A DNA stretch of 39,253 nucleotides, taken from contig DASZMX010000021.1 in NCBI GenBank assembly GCA_035551475.1, positions 1 to 39,253 of the forward strand, written 5' to 3'. This document shows, piece by piece, positions 1 to 8,800 of this stretch. The stretch comes from DASZMX01 sp035551475. GTDB lineage: Bacteria > Verrucomicrobiota > Verrucomicrobiia > Limisphaerales > Palsa-1400. The first letter of the stretch is position 1. Each line of letters starts with the position of its first letter. The notes beneath the pieces were generated by a model. That model did no database searches. It worked only from the letters and a program-made list of their open reading frames with translations, and had not been told where the DNA came from. A program made the position numbers and the translations under genes.

Positions 1-132
1 CGCTTCAAACGCCCCGGCCAATACTGGAGCAGCCAAGGCGACGAAGCTTTGCTCTGCCTGGAAATGTTCTGGCGCAACGACCGCTGGTCACTCCTCTTCC
101 CTCACCGCGTCGGCGAATGGTCCAAAAACTGA
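1..132 (+). CDS. C-terminal fragment of unidentified protein, possibly a transposase (cut by window start)
   Basis: Frame 1 is open from the first base to the TGA at 130-132 and gives 43 residues. It is rich in aromatic and basic residues: it begins RFKRPGQYWS, contains LCLEMFWRNDRW, and ends HRVGEWSKN. The 'RPGQ-W-S..G' followed by 'RN-RW' pattern recalls the C-terminal ends of some transposases, and an insertion sequence begins about 50 bases downstream, but the fragment is too short to name a family. The rest of the gene lies left of the window. That it is coding is fairly likely because composition and frame are clean up to the stop. The function is a guess. Confidence 0.45.
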   Translation, partial: RFKRPGQYWSSQGDEALLCLEMFWRNDRWSLLFPHRVGEWSKN

Positions 133-181
133 GATGCGCCCCCGGTTTTCCAGCCGAAACTTCCCTCTGTCGCGCGGCAAG

Positions 182-213
182 CAAAGGCGAACAGTGTGCG
201 AGCAAAGGCGAAC
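182..213 (+). repeat. Left terminal inverted repeat of the IS (two motif copies)
   Basis: Two copies of a (G)CAAAGGCGAAC motif sit at 182-192 and 203-213, the second preceded by TGTGCGAG. The same two-copy arrangement occurs in inverse orientation at 1520-1554. The spacer between copies differs slightly in length between the two ends. Confidence 0.7.
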
Positions 214-214
214 A

Positions 215-290
215 CTTCACCCCTGCGGGCCTGGAGGAGGCTTGAGCGTAGCGAAAGCCGACGGAAGGCCCGCAGGGATGAAGACTTTTT
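215..290 (+). terminator. Long hairpin plus T-run just inside the IS left end
   Basis: The left arm 215-231 (CTTCACCCCTGCGGGCC) pairs with 267-283 (GGCCCGCAGGGATGAAG) over 17 positions with one G-T or mismatch position. A second short stem, GGCTT/AAGCC, lies within the loop. Five T residues follow at 286-290. The shape is that of a rho-independent terminator reading left to right. It lies between the IS end and the transposase start, so it could stop outside transcription from entering the transposase gene. It could equally end the gene at 1-132 if the IS boundary lies elsewhere. Confidence 0.5.
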
Positions 291-373
291 GATGGGGCGG
301 CTCGCGGAACCTGTGCCATTCTGCCATCGATGAAAAACACTATCGCCAGCTTTCCCATCGTCTCGGCCCTCCT

Positions 374-1515
374 TTGATCCGCGAGGTTCTCGCCTCCCTC
401 CGACGACAGGACATTTCAGCCGTCACCGCCGCCGAAAAACTGGGCCTGGGACGCACCCGCCTCTATGAACTCTATTCCGATTATCTTCGCGCCGCCGCCG
501 CCCGCCGGGCCGATCTTTGGCAGCCCGGATCCTCCGGTGGCGATCATGCTCCAGACTGGCCGCCGGGCGTTGAGCCGCTGCTGCGCAAACTGCTCTCCGT
601 CAAACCAACGGCCCCTTACCGGTTGGCCGCTTCGGAAGTGCTCCGCCGCCTTGGTCTGACCATCGACCCAGCCTCGGTCCGCCGCTGGGCCATCCTTCAT
701 CATCTGGCCCATCCACGGCCCAATCCACGCCCTCCCGCTTCCGCCCGCCGCTGGCAGTGCCTCAAGACTGGGGCGCTCTGGCAACTGGACGCCACACCGC
801 ATCGTTGGTTTCCTGGCGACAAAAGAAATTATCCTCTCTTGGACCTTTTGGATGACTGCTCCCGCGTCTGCACCGGAGCCGCCATTTATCATGCCGAAGA
901 TCTGCTCGCCTATTTGGACTTCCTCTCCGCCGCCTTCACCGAGCACGGCCTCCCCCTTGAGCTTTATGTGGACTCCACAGCATGTTCTTTCCCCAACGGC
1001 CGGACGCGCTGACTCAACTCGGCGCTGCCCTTCACTTTTACGGCGTCTCCCTGCGCTACGCGCGCACTCCTCAAGCCAAGGGGAAAATTGAGCGTCAACA
1101 CCAATACTGGCAGGGCCGCCTTCCCGCCCTCTTCGCCGCCGAGTCCATCTCCACCCCGGAGGCCGCCAACCTTCTCCTGCCCGTGCTCCGCCGCCACCGC
1201 AACGCCAGGGAAGTCCACCGCGAACTTGGACGCACCCCCAATGACGCCGCCCGCCGGGCCCGCCAGAAAAACAACAATGTTTTGCGCCCCGCGCCCCGCT
1301 GCCCTTGGTGGCCTTTTGTCTGGAGCCTGCGCACCCCAATCAAGGTCGGACCCGACGGACGTGTTCCTGTCGGCGCGGAGAGACTCCGCGTCGCCTCCGC
1401 CCCAGGCACCAATGTTGTGCACTGCCAGCATCCCAACGGCAACATCACCATCATCGCCCATCAACCAAAACCCAAACAAACCCCCGTCATATTACTCCAG
1501 ATTCGCTCGCAATAA
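374..1515 (+). pseudogene. Integrase-core (DDE) transposase, in two frames (-1 shift)
   Basis: The first part (374-1012) has an N-terminal helix-turn-helix (about residues 14-40). It is followed by the rve catalytic core with Asp139 in WQLDATPH and Asp200 in LYVDSTA. The third acidic residue, Glu in GKIERQHQYWQGR (codon at 1090), lies in the next frame, which runs to the stop at 1513-1515. The shift falls at T-TTC-CCC (988-994), a canonical X-XXY-YYZ slippery heptamer in the incoming frame, so the full enzyme could be made by -1 frameshifting. A plain indel in a T3C4 run would look the same. The given start is TTG at 374, but the frame is open from 293 and the similarity seems to begin near 326 (ATC GAT GAA), so the true start may be upstream or lost. 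Confidence 0.7.
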
Positions 1516-1519
1516 ATTT

Positions 1520-1554
1520 GTCCGCCTTTGCTCGCACAAACTTGTTCGCCTTTG
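1520..1554 (-). repeat. Right terminal inverted repeat of the IS
   Basis: This is the reverse complement of the left end, with CAAAGGCGAAC outermost (1554-1544) and TGTGCGAGCAAAGGCGGAC inside (1538-1520). A weaker third echo, ATTGCGAGCGAAT, sits just inside at 1513-1501. Confidence 0.7.
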
Positions 1555-1657
1555 AAATCCTCACGACATCGCAGCCAAAAAGCCTTGCCGCGCTGGAGGA
1601 TTCCTTTTAACCTGCGGCTCGAGGATGTATCCGAAATCAAGGATGCGTCGTTTTTTT

Positions 1658-1732
1658 GCGCGGTTAGCTCAGTGGTAGAGCATTACCTTGACACGGTAGG
1701 GGTCGCAGGTTCAAACCCTGCACCGCGCACCA
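1658..1732 (+). tRNA. tRNA-Val (anticodon GAC)
   Basis: All arms of the cloverleaf can be drawn. The acceptor stem GCGCGGT (1658-1664) pairs with ACCGCGC (1722-1728). The D arm is GCTC-AGTGGTA-GAGC. The anticodon stem TTACC/GGTAG (one wobble pair) encloses the loop TTGACAC with GAC at positions 34-36. The T arm is GCAGG-TTCAAAC-CCTGC. A discriminator A and an encoded CCA (1730-1732) complete the 3' end. GAC decodes GUC and GUU valine codons. Seven T residues directly precede the gene. Confidence 0.97.
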
Positions 1733-1735
1733 TTT

Positions 1736-2059
1736 TCACGCCTCATCGGGTCCCGCTTGGGTTTCCTCTTGCAGGCGCTGCTTCAGGCGGGCGCGGGCTT
1801 CCAGGGTGAGTTGTTGCGGCGCCGCGGCGGTGAATTTATCCGGGTTCTCCTGCGCGGAGCGGCGGAGGAATCGGATTTGTTTGCCATAACGCCGGCACCA
1901 AGCGCATACGCACAGGTGCAGCCAAAGTCCGCCGCGTCGCGCGGGGGAAACGGTGGTGTCAAGCGCTTCGGACTGAAGCCGGGCCGCCTCGCGGCACGAA
2001 GGCAGGAGGGCCCGCCGCCAGTTGCTTATTGTGGCCAAAAATCGGTTCACGAACTTCAT
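1736..2059 (-). CDS. Putative zinc-binding anti-sigma factor
   Basis: A 107-residue basic protein. Its middle carries the SCREAARLQSEALD segment and then HLCVCAWC, the H-x3-C-x2-C pattern of zinc-binding anti-sigma (ZAS) domains. It begins 37 bases after the stop of the ECF sigma gene on the same strand, the usual place for a cognate anti-sigma factor. The predicted role, by family, is to hold the sigma factor inactive until a signal arrives. Unlike many anti-sigma factors it has no transmembrane segment, so it would act in the cytoplasm. The C-terminal 40 residues are charged and likely helical. It ends four bases from the tRNA-Val gene, tail to tail. The role rests on motif plus context. 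Confidence 0.65.
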   Translation of the reverse strand: MKFVNRFLATISNWRRALLPSCREAARLQSEALDTTVSPARRGGLWLHLCVCAWCRRYGKQIRFLRRSAQENPDKFTAAAPQQLTLEARARLKQRLQEETQAGPDEA

Positions 2060-2096
2060 TTAGTCGGGGCCGGAAGCGCAACCTTACGGGAAATTT

Positions 2097-2720
2097 TCAT
2101 GTGACGCGTGGCGGGTTGATCCAGTTCGTTTCCAGGCAGCGCCGCAAGGCCATGCGCGCGCGGTGCAACATCACCCAGAGATTGTTCTCGGAAATGTTCA
2201 GCAACGCGCACACCTCGCGCCCGGCCAGGCCATCGACCTCGCGCAAATGGAAAACGGCGGCCACATGGCGCGGCAGCTTGGCCGCGCATTCGCGGTAGGC
2301 CTTCCAAAAGACCTCGCTGTCCAGGCCCGCGCCCGGCTCGGGCCATTCCTGCGGGCCCTGGCTCCACGCGTCTTTGGTGAGGCCGCGCGTGATAAATCCT
2401 TCGCTTTCTTCCTCGGCGTAGAATTCGAGATCGGCAAAAGATGTTTCGCGGCTGGCTTTGCGAAAATAATCGTAAATCTTGTTCTTCAAAATCCCGATCA
2501 ACCAGGTCTTTTCCGCGGAACGCCCAGCGAAGTTCTTCCGCCCTTTCAACGCCGCCAGAAAGGTTTCCTGCACGGCATCCTCGGCGCGGGAGACGTCCCG
2601 CAGGCGGGCGAGGGCAAACTTGAACAAATAATCGCCATACAGTTCCACCCACTGCTCGGGCCCCGAGAACTCTTTCGGGCCCGAAGCGTCAGCGGGAATG
2701 GCGGCGTCGTTTGCAGGCAC
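2097..2720 (-). CDS. ECF-type RNA polymerase sigma factor
   Basis: A 207-residue sigma-70 family protein with the two-domain ECF plan. Region 2 lies at about residues 24-90 (YLFKFALARL, the AEDAVQETF segment, then KTWLIGILKNKIYDYFRK). An acidic linker follows, then region 4 at about 150-200 (LPRHVAAVFHLREVDGL, ALLNISENNLWVMLHRAR), the helix-turn-helix for the -35 element. It redirects RNA polymerase to a small regulon. The GTG start at 2720 is preceded by a TAAAAT box at 2731-2726 with a TGGACG-like box 17 nt further upstream. The zinc-type anti-sigma gene follows on the same strand. Confidence 0.9.
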   Translation of the reverse strand: MPANDAAIPADASGPKEFSGPEQWVELYGDYLFKFALARLRDVSRAEDAVQETFLAALKGRKNFAGRSAEKTWLIGILKNKIYDYFRKASRETSFADLEFYAEEESEGFITRGLTKDAWSQGPQEWPEPGAGLDSEVFWKAYRECAAKLPRHVAAVFHLREVDGLAGREVCALLNISENNLWVMLHRARMALRRCLETNWINPPRVT

Positions 2721-2789
2721 GGCGCATTTTAGGCCCGCGCCGGCGCGCCGTCCATCGCGGACTTGTCAAACATGGCATGCGCCGCCCGC

Positions 2790-2825
2790 TTGAAAGGGCG
2801 CGGCCGTCGTGTGATACTCAGGCTG
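2790..2825 (+). promoter_or_regulatory. Candidate leaderless promoter of the PPOX gene
   Basis: TTGAAA (2790-2795), a 17-nt spacer, then TGT-GATACT (extended -10, hexamer 2813-2818). Seven nucleotides separate the -10 from the ATG at 2826, so the transcript would begin at or beside the start codon. No Shine-Dalgarno sequence precedes this ATG. Confidence 0.45.
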
Positions 2826-3419
2826 ATGGCCGCGAATTTCCTGAAATTCCTCTCCACCGATGCCACGCGGCAGGCGCAGCAACAGTACTATGGAGCCGTC
2901 TCGTCGCCCTCGGGCATGCCGGCGCGCGATGCGCTCACGCCCGAGGAAATCGAGTTCATTCACGCGCGGGACAGTTTTTATTTTGCGACGGTCACAGGCG
3001 GCGGCTGGCCCTACGTGCAGCATCGCGGCGGACGCCCCGGCTTCCTGCGCGCGGTGGACGCGCAGCATCTCGCCTTCGCGGATTATCGGGGCAACCGGCA
3101 AATGTTGTCCGTCGGCAACCTTGCTGTCAATAATCGCGCCACGCTTTTTCTCATGGATTATCCGCAACGGGCGCGGCTGAAAATCATCGGGCGGGCGCGG
3201 GTCGAGGACGCGCGGGCGCACCCCGGATTGTCGGACCGATTCGCGGAGCCTGGCGCGCGGCGCCTGGTGGAGCGCATTTTTTTCATCGAAGTTGATTCCT
3301 TTGACTGGAATTGCTCGCAGCATATCACGCCCCGTTACACGCTGGCCGAAATTGAAGAGTTAACCGCGCCGCTCCGGGAGCGCATTGCGGAATTGGAAAG
3401 GGCGCTGGCAAAAAAGTAG
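2826..3419 (+). CDS. Pyridoxamine 5'-phosphate oxidase-family (PPOX, FMN-binding) protein
   Basis: A 197-residue split-barrel protein of the PPOX class. The N-terminal helix is followed by a stretch beginning LTPEEIEFIHARDSFYFATV, then GGWPYVQHRGG, a GNRQMLSVGNL segment, RATLFLMDYPQRARLKIIGRA and a C-terminal helical tail. These match the FMN-dependent PPOX proteins whose 'pyridoxamine oxidase-like' members often reduce or oxidise small molecules of unknown identity. Substrate cannot be read from the sequence. Upstream in-frame ATGs at 2763 and 2772 exist, but similarity begins at MAANFLKFL and a promoter-like -35/-10 pair lies directly before 2826. The kinase-like gene follows 14 bases downstream in the same direction. 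Confidence 0.8.
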   Translation: MAANFLKFLSTDATRQAQQQYYGAVSSPSGMPARDALTPEEIEFIHARDSFYFATVTGGGWPYVQHRGGRPGFLRAVDAQHLAFADYRGNRQMLSVGNLAVNNRATLFLMDYPQRARLKIIGRARVEDARAHPGLSDRFAEPGARRLVERIFFIEVDSFDWNCSQHITPRYTLAEIEELTAPLRERIAELERALAKK

Positions 3420-3433
3420 GCGCGGATCGAATT

Positions 3434-4027
3434 ATGAAAAAACAGGCATTCATTTTCATCGGGCGCTCCGGTTCGGGCAAGGGCACGCAGGCCGCGCTAT
3501 TGCGCACGGCTTTGTTGCAGGCGGACCCCAGCCGCGGCGTCCGGCACATTGAGACCGGCGCGGAAATGCGGCGCTTCATTCAAGGCCCCGCCGCGACGCA
3601 GCGCATGGCCAAGGGCATCACCGAGAGCGGCGGGTTGCAGCCGGAATTCATCGCCATCTATCAATGGACGCAAATCCTGGTGAACGAATACAACGCCATT
3701 GACCACCTCATTTTCGACGGCACGCCGCGCAAGCTGTGCGAAGCCGGGGCGCTCGAATCTATTTTCTCATTCTACGGCATCCAAAAACCATGGATCATAC
3801 ATCTCGACGTGCCGCACGCGGAAATCCATCGGCGCCTGCTAAAGCGCGGGCGCAACGACGACACGCCCGAAGGCATCAGCCGGCGCCTCGACTGGTATGA
3901 ATCAGATGTGGCGCCCACGGTGGCGTACTATCGCAAATCCCCGGACTACCGTTTTCTCAATGCGGACGGCGTGGGCGCGATCGACTCCATTCACGCCGCC
4001 ATCTTCAGCAAGGTCCTGGCGGACTGA
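3434..4027 (+). CDS. Adenylate-kinase-like nucleoside monophosphate kinase
   Basis: A 197-residue P-loop kinase. Walker A is GRSGSGKGTQ near the N-terminus, a variant of the adenylate kinase GxPGxGKGT with Ser for Pro. The NMP-binding part has HIETGAEMRRFI, and FDGTPRK corresponds to the FDGFPR motif. The ribose/lid region LLKRGRNDDTPEGISRRL carries the RxDD-like and R-R arginines. It is a short-lid form without the zinc or extended LID insert. By family it would transfer phosphate from ATP to a nucleoside monophosphate in the cytoplasm. The deviations in the P-loop and in the FDG motif make AMP as substrate uncertain. It follows the PPOX gene closely, so the two are probably cotranscribed. 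Confidence 0.75.
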   Translation: MKKQAFIFIGRSGSGKGTQAALLRTALLQADPSRGVRHIETGAEMRRFIQGPAATQRMAKGITESGGLQPEFIAIYQWTQILVNEYNAIDHLIFDGTPRKLCEAGALESIFSFYGIQKPWIIHLDVPHAEIHRRLLKRGRNDDTPEGISRRLDWYESDVAPTVAYYRKSPDYRFLNADGVGAIDSIHAAIFSKVLAD

Positions 4028-4037
4028 CCTGCGCTCC

Positions 4038-4526
4038 TCATTCCACGCGCATGCCAATCACCTTGCCATCGGGCAAGCGGATGTACTGGCCGGCGCCCGT
4101 CGGCTTGCGCTGGGTCAGCGTGTTGCCTTCCAGATCGACGATCGTCGTTTTATTTTCCGCGACGACCACCGGCACGGTGACATCTCCGGCGTTAGTGGCA
4201 TGGCCTTCAATTTTATATTTGCCCACCGGCAAAACGACCGCGGGCGGCTCTTGATCGAACGTCCCGGTGCGGTTGTCCACGCGGCTGACGAGGCTGCCAT
4301 CGGGCCGATAGATTTTGTAGGCGCCGTGCGCCGGGAAATAGGCGACGGGATCGGCCATTTCGCGCGCGGTGTAAACCACCAGGCGCCCCTGGCCCGCGCC
4401 CACATTAACGCGGGGCGGAGCGAGGTCGGGGCCGACCGGTTGCGTAACGACTTGGTTCGAGGAACTGGCGCAGCCCACCAAGGCGGCGGCGCTGAGGGCG
4501 CTGAGGATTATGTTTATTTTTTTCAT
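4038..4526 (-). CDS. Small lipoprotein of unknown function, last gene of the efflux locus
   Basis: A 162-residue protein with a lipoprotein signal: a Lys-rich start, a hydrophobic stretch, then a lipobox ending LVGC at residue 19, followed by ASSSN. Asp does not follow the Cys, so outer-membrane sorting is plausible. The mature part is beta-rich (GRLVVYTARE, YKIYRPDGSLVSRVDN, VVLPVGKYKIEGHA, VPVVVAENKTTIVDLEG). This resembles small Ig-like or transthyretin-like folds that bind surface partners. It lies 30 bases downstream of the TolC-type gene on the same strand, so it may be cotranscribed with the pump. I do not recognise a named family. Confidence 0.7.
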   Translation of the reverse strand: MKKINIILSALSAAALVGCASSSNQVVTQPVGPDLAPPRVNVGAGQGRLVVYTAREMADPVAYFPAHGAYKIYRPDGSLVSRVDNRTGTFDQEPPAVVLPVGKYKIEGHATNAGDVTVPVVVAENKTTIVDLEGNTLTQRKPTGAGQYIRLPDGKVIGMRVE

Positions 4527-4556
4527 ATTTTTTTAGGTTGAGGTTTTCGGACAAAT

Positions 4557-5843
4557 TCAATGCAACCGGCCCAACTGGAAATCCAAAGCGGATTGCTCGG
4601 TTTGAAAATCGTAGCGCGCGGCGGCGGCGTTAATCTGCGCGGAGGTTTTATTCAGTTCCGCCTGGCTTAATTCAATGATGGACGTGGAGCCGATTTTAAA
4701 CCGGGCCTGCGCCAGCTCCAGGGCGTCCACCGCATTTTCCAAAAGCTGCTGGGTCAGCGCCAAACGCTCATGCGCATAATCCAGATCCAGAGCCACGATG
4801 TCCACGTCGCGCGCCACCATGTCTTCCTGGTCGCGCACCGCGGCTTCGGCGGCTTGGGCGCGATATTCGGCTTCGCGGCGCCGGGCGGAATTGAGGCCGC
4901 CGGTAAAAATCGGCAGGGTGAGATTGACGCCCGCCACAGCGTAGTCGGAGGCGAGATGCGAATTTCCCGTGGGAATCAAACCAGCGGAGCCCAGCGCGCT
5001 AATGACGGGGTAGCCCAGCTTGCCTTCGGCGTGGGCGAATTCGCGGGCGGCATCGCGCTGATAACGGAGCCGGGACAGATCGGGGCGGCGCTCCAACGCC
5101 TCAAAAATCAGCGCGGAAGAATTATTGGTGACATAGGGCGCGACGGGTTCGTCGGCCAGCACGAAGGCGCGCGGGCGAGGTTCGCCCAGGACGGCGGAAA
5201 AATTCGCGAAGCTGGCCGCGACATCGTGCCGGGCTTTAGCCAGCAAAATGCCGGCCTGACTGTAATCGACGCGCGCGAAACTGACATCGAGCTGGGACTT
5301 CAACTGGTTGGTGGCCAGCGCCTGCGTTTGGCCAAAAACAAGTTCGCGGTCGCGAAATGTTTCCTCGGCGACTTGCAGGACGGATTGCGATTGCAACGCC
5401 GCGAAATAGGCCTGATCCACCGCAAGGAGGATCTGGGCGCGCGTGGCCTGCACGTTCATTTGCTCGGAGCGGGCGGTCGCTTGCGCGCTGCGGCGCAATT
5501 CGTGGGAACGCCCAAAATCGGTGATGAGCTGGCTGATGGTCACGCCGTCCGCCTGGCGTTCATAAATGAGCGGATTATTCAGGCCGCCCGCCGCGATGCG
5601 GGTATTACCCGGATCAGCGGTTCCCACGGCCGTCGCGCTGGCGAAAATATTCGGCAGGGCCGCCGCCTGGACTTCGCGCACGGCTTGTTGGGACGCCAGC
5701 GCCGTGAGCGCCGCCACCGTTATTTTCGGATGTTGCGCGAGCGCCAATTCCTGGGCTTGCGCCAGCGTCAAAGGCCGCGGGGTCGTTGGTTCCTCCGCGA
5801 CACAAGGCAGCGCAAGCGCCAGGAAAATGAAAAGTCGTTTCAT
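4557..5843 (-). CDS. TolC-family outer-membrane efflux protein
   Basis: A 428-residue protein with a signal peptide (MKRLFIFLALALPCVAEE). It then shows the repeated outer-membrane efflux protein pattern, with LTLAQAQELALAQHP at the mature start and a second half again containing a long helix pair. The Ala/Gln/Glu-rich coiled-coil stretches are those of the periplasmic helical barrel. It would form the trimeric exit duct through the outer membrane for the RND pump encoded just upstream. The start is ATG 5843, which overlaps the pump's stop codon as ATGA. The frame is open further upstream, but that extension runs antiparallel through the pump gene and lacks a signal peptide. Confidence 0.92.
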   Translation of the reverse strand: MKRLFIFLALALPCVAEEPTTPRPLTLAQAQELALAQHPKITVAALTALASQQAVREVQAAALPNIFASATAVGTADPGNTRIAAGGLNNPLIYERQADGVTISQLITDFGRSHELRRSAQATARSEQMNVQATRAQILLAVDQAYFAALQSQSVLQVAEETFRDRELVFGQTQALATNQLKSQLDVSFARVDYSQAGILLAKARHDVAASFANFSAVLGEPRPRAFVLADEPVAPYVTNNSSALIFEALERRPDLSRLRYQRDAAREFAHAEGKLGYPVISALGSAGLIPTGNSHLASDYAVAGVNLTLPIFTGGLNSARRREAEYRAQAAEAAVRDQEDMVARDVDIVALDLDYAHERLALTQQLLENAVDALELAQARFKIGSTSIIELSQAELNKTSAQINAAAARYDFQTEQSALDFQLGRLH

Positions 5844-8800
5844 GTCTTCCGATAAACCAAAAGATACGCAGCCGGGACAATAAACACCGTCAAGACCACT
5901 GAAACAGCCAGGCCGCCAATGATCGCGCGCGCCAGCGGCGCATAGGTTTCGCTGCCCGCCTCCAGCTTCAGCGCCATCGGCAGCAGCCCAAACAACGTGG
6001 CAAGCGACGTCATCAAAACCGGGCGCAGGCGGACGCGGCACGCCTCGGACACGGCCTCGCGCACCGTGCGGCCCTCGGCTCGCAGCCGATTGGTGAATTC
6101 GACAATCAGGATGCTGTTCGACACCACGATGCCCACCATCATCACCACGCCCATCAGGGACATGATGTTCAATGTCGTGCCCGTGAAATACAGAATCAAT
6201 AGCACGCCCGTCAGCCCCGTCGGAATCGCGAGCAAAATCAAAAACGGGCTGACGAACGATTTGAACTGCGCGACAAGTATCAAGTAAACGAGAACCACCG
6301 AGAGGATCAATCCCAGCCCAAAACTGCGAAAGGATTCCTGCATGGCCGAAACGGTTCCCCGCACATTCACCTTCGTGTTTTTCGGGATGGCGGCATGCGC
6401 GAGAAGGCTCTGGACTTCGGCATTGACGTGGTTGAGGGCCTCGCCGCGCGGGCGAATCCAGACATCGATGACCCGGCGGATGGCATAGTGATCGACCTCC
6501 GTGGGTTTGGCCACGCGCGTGATGTGCACGACTGAATCGAGGCGCGTTGGACGCTTCAGACTGGCGGCGCGCAATGGCATCGAGCCCAGATCCTCGAGGC
6601 TTTTCACGTAATTTTCCGGGTATTGCACCGTCAACAAATAATTATTCCCGGTCGTGGGATCGATCCAATAGCTGGGCGCAATCATGCCATTGGAAGTCAG
6701 CGCGGTGATCAAGCTGTCAATAATCTCTTTTTCCGTCAGCCCCAATTCGCTGGCGCGTTCGCGGTCGATGTCCACCTCGAAAGACGGATAATCCAAATCC
6801 TGCGGCACCATCACATCCGCCACATCCGGCAAGGCGCGAATTTGGCGTGCCAATTGGGCGGCCAGATCGTGCGAGGCATGGGTGTCCATGCCGCCGATCT
6901 GAATGTCCAGCGGCGCAGGCACGCCTTGGGAAATCACCGCATCCACCAAGCCGCCCGTCTGAAAATAGGTGTTCACCTCGGGCACATCGCGGCGCAGGCG
7001 CGCGCGCACCCGATCCATGTAATCATAGCTGCTGACCGCGTGCCCCTCCTTGAGGGCCACCTGGATGACAGCGGTGTGCGGCGCCGAATTGGGATTGAGA
7101 ATGGAGGAAAATCCAGGCGTCAAACCTATATTGGAAACGATGATCTTCAGCTCCGAGGGCGGCACGACGGCGCGCACCGCCGCCTCGACCCGCCCAACGA
7201 TTTGATCCGTCACCTCCAAACGCGTCCCGGAGGGAGCCTTCATCGAGATGACAAACTGGCCGGGGTCGGTGCGGGGAAAATAGGCCCGCCCGATGAACGG
7301 AAACAGCGCGAAACTCAGCACAAACATGCCAGTGATGGCGAGAATGGTGGCGAGCGGACGCAACAACGCCACGCCCAGTGTTCGTTCGTAGCCGTCCAGC
7401 ATCTGGTGAAACTTGTGGTTAAACCAGACGTTGAAGCGGGCAATCAAGCCATGCGGATGCTCCACCGGCTCCACGCGCGGTTCGTGCTCCAGATCATGGC
7501 CTTTGACCGTTTTTATCAGCTTGGCGCAAAACAGCGGCACGACCGAAAGGGCGACGAAATACGAGGCAAACAAGGAAAGCGCCACGGACAACGCCAGCGC
7601 TGTAAACAGATATTTGCTCACGCCATAGAGAAACGTGACGGGAAAGAAAACCACGACCGTGGTGAGCGTGGCGGCCAGCACTGGCAGAGCCACTTCCTGG
7701 CCGCCGCGCTCGGCGGCGACTTCGGGTGATTCACCCATTTCAAGGTGGCGAAAAATGTTCTCCAGCACGATGACGGAGTTGTCAATCAAACGGGAAAACG
7801 CCAGCGCCAGACCGCCCAGAATCATGGCGTTGATGGAGCTGCCGCCCAGGTTGAGCGCGACGAATGCCGCCAGAGCCGACAGGGGAATCGATAGAAACAC
7901 GGCCACGGTGGCGCGGACATTTCCGAGAAAAAGCAGGATCATCAGGCCCGTCAAAATCAGGCCGATGGAGCCTTCATGCACGAGCGTGTCAATCGCCGTC
8001 CGCACGAAGGCGGATTGGTCGAAAACGACGTCGGTCTTCAGCTCCGGCGGAACATCCAGCAGGTGGGACATGACCTGCCGGACGCCATTGACCACCGCAA
8101 TCGTGTTGGCCCCGCCGCCCAGCTTCAGCACCGGGATGTAACACGACGCCTGGCCATCCACGCGAATTTTGTTGTACTGAATTTGCGACGCGTCGGCGGC
8201 GTGGCCGACATCGCCCACCAGCACCGACGCCTGGCCCACGGTCTTGAGCGGCACCTGATTCAGATCAGACATCTTGTTGACCTGATTATTCGGATAAATG
8301 TTGTAGTCGAAGGGGCCAATCTTGATGTCACCGGCCGGCAAAATAAGATTCGCCTCGTTGACGGTGCGCACCACGTCCATCACGCTCAATTGGTGCGCCT
8401 CCAGTTTCAAGGGATCGACGTACACCATAATTTGGCGATAACGCCCGCCGAACACGGGCGGAACCGAGGCGCCCGGGATGCCCGCCATTTGATTGCGAAT
8501 GGTGAATTGGCCGGCATCGCGCAATTGCGTTTCGCTCAACCCCTGCCCTTTCAACGTCACCAAACACACCGGCAAACTGGAGGCGTCAAACTTCATCACA
8601 ATCGGCGGCAGGGTGCCGGCCGGCAGATTGCGCAGGCTGGCCATCGCCAGATTGGCAATGGCCGTGACATCCGAATCTGGATTGGAGCCGGGTTGAAAAT
8701 ACACCTTGATCAAGCTCACCCCCGTCAGCGAGCGCGATTCCATGTGATCGATGCCGGAGGCGAGCGTGAACATGCGCTCGAATTGCCCGGTGATGTCATT

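Larger units (their letters stand above)
182..1554 (+). mobile_element. Insertion sequence with DDE (rve-type) transposase
   Basis: A 1.37-kb unit is bounded by matching inverted ends. The left end reads CAAAGGCGAAC (182-192), then TGTGCGAGCAAAGGCGAAC (195-213). The right end, read on the minus strand, is CAAAGGCGAAC (1554-1544) followed by TGTGCGAGCAAAGGCGGAC (1538-1520). Each end therefore carries two copies of an AAAGGCGAAC-type motif, probably transposase-binding sites. Between the ends lie a strong hairpin (215-283) and one integrase-core transposase in two frames. The exact outer boundaries and any target-site duplication are not clear by eye. The family is best described as IS481/IS3-like with an rve integrase core. 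The tRNA-Val gene lies about 100 bp to the right. Confidence 0.75.

Noticed and set aside
4770..5855. Long plus-strand open frame (361 codons) opposite the TolC-family gene
   Set aside because: It is rich in Arg, Gly and His with no domain pattern, as expected from the mirror of a GC-rich gene. The minus-strand reading has a signal peptide and clear family motifs. The same applies to plus-strand frames at 6623-7729 and 7976-8896 opposite the RND pump, and to minus-strand frames opposite preA and mmsA.
5844..6041. N-terminal extension of the TolC-family protein up to 6041
   Set aside because: The extra 66 residues overlap the end of the pump gene, contain no signal peptide and have a composition typical of an out-of-frame reading. 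The ATG at 5843 begins a good signal peptide and overlaps the pump stop as ATGA.
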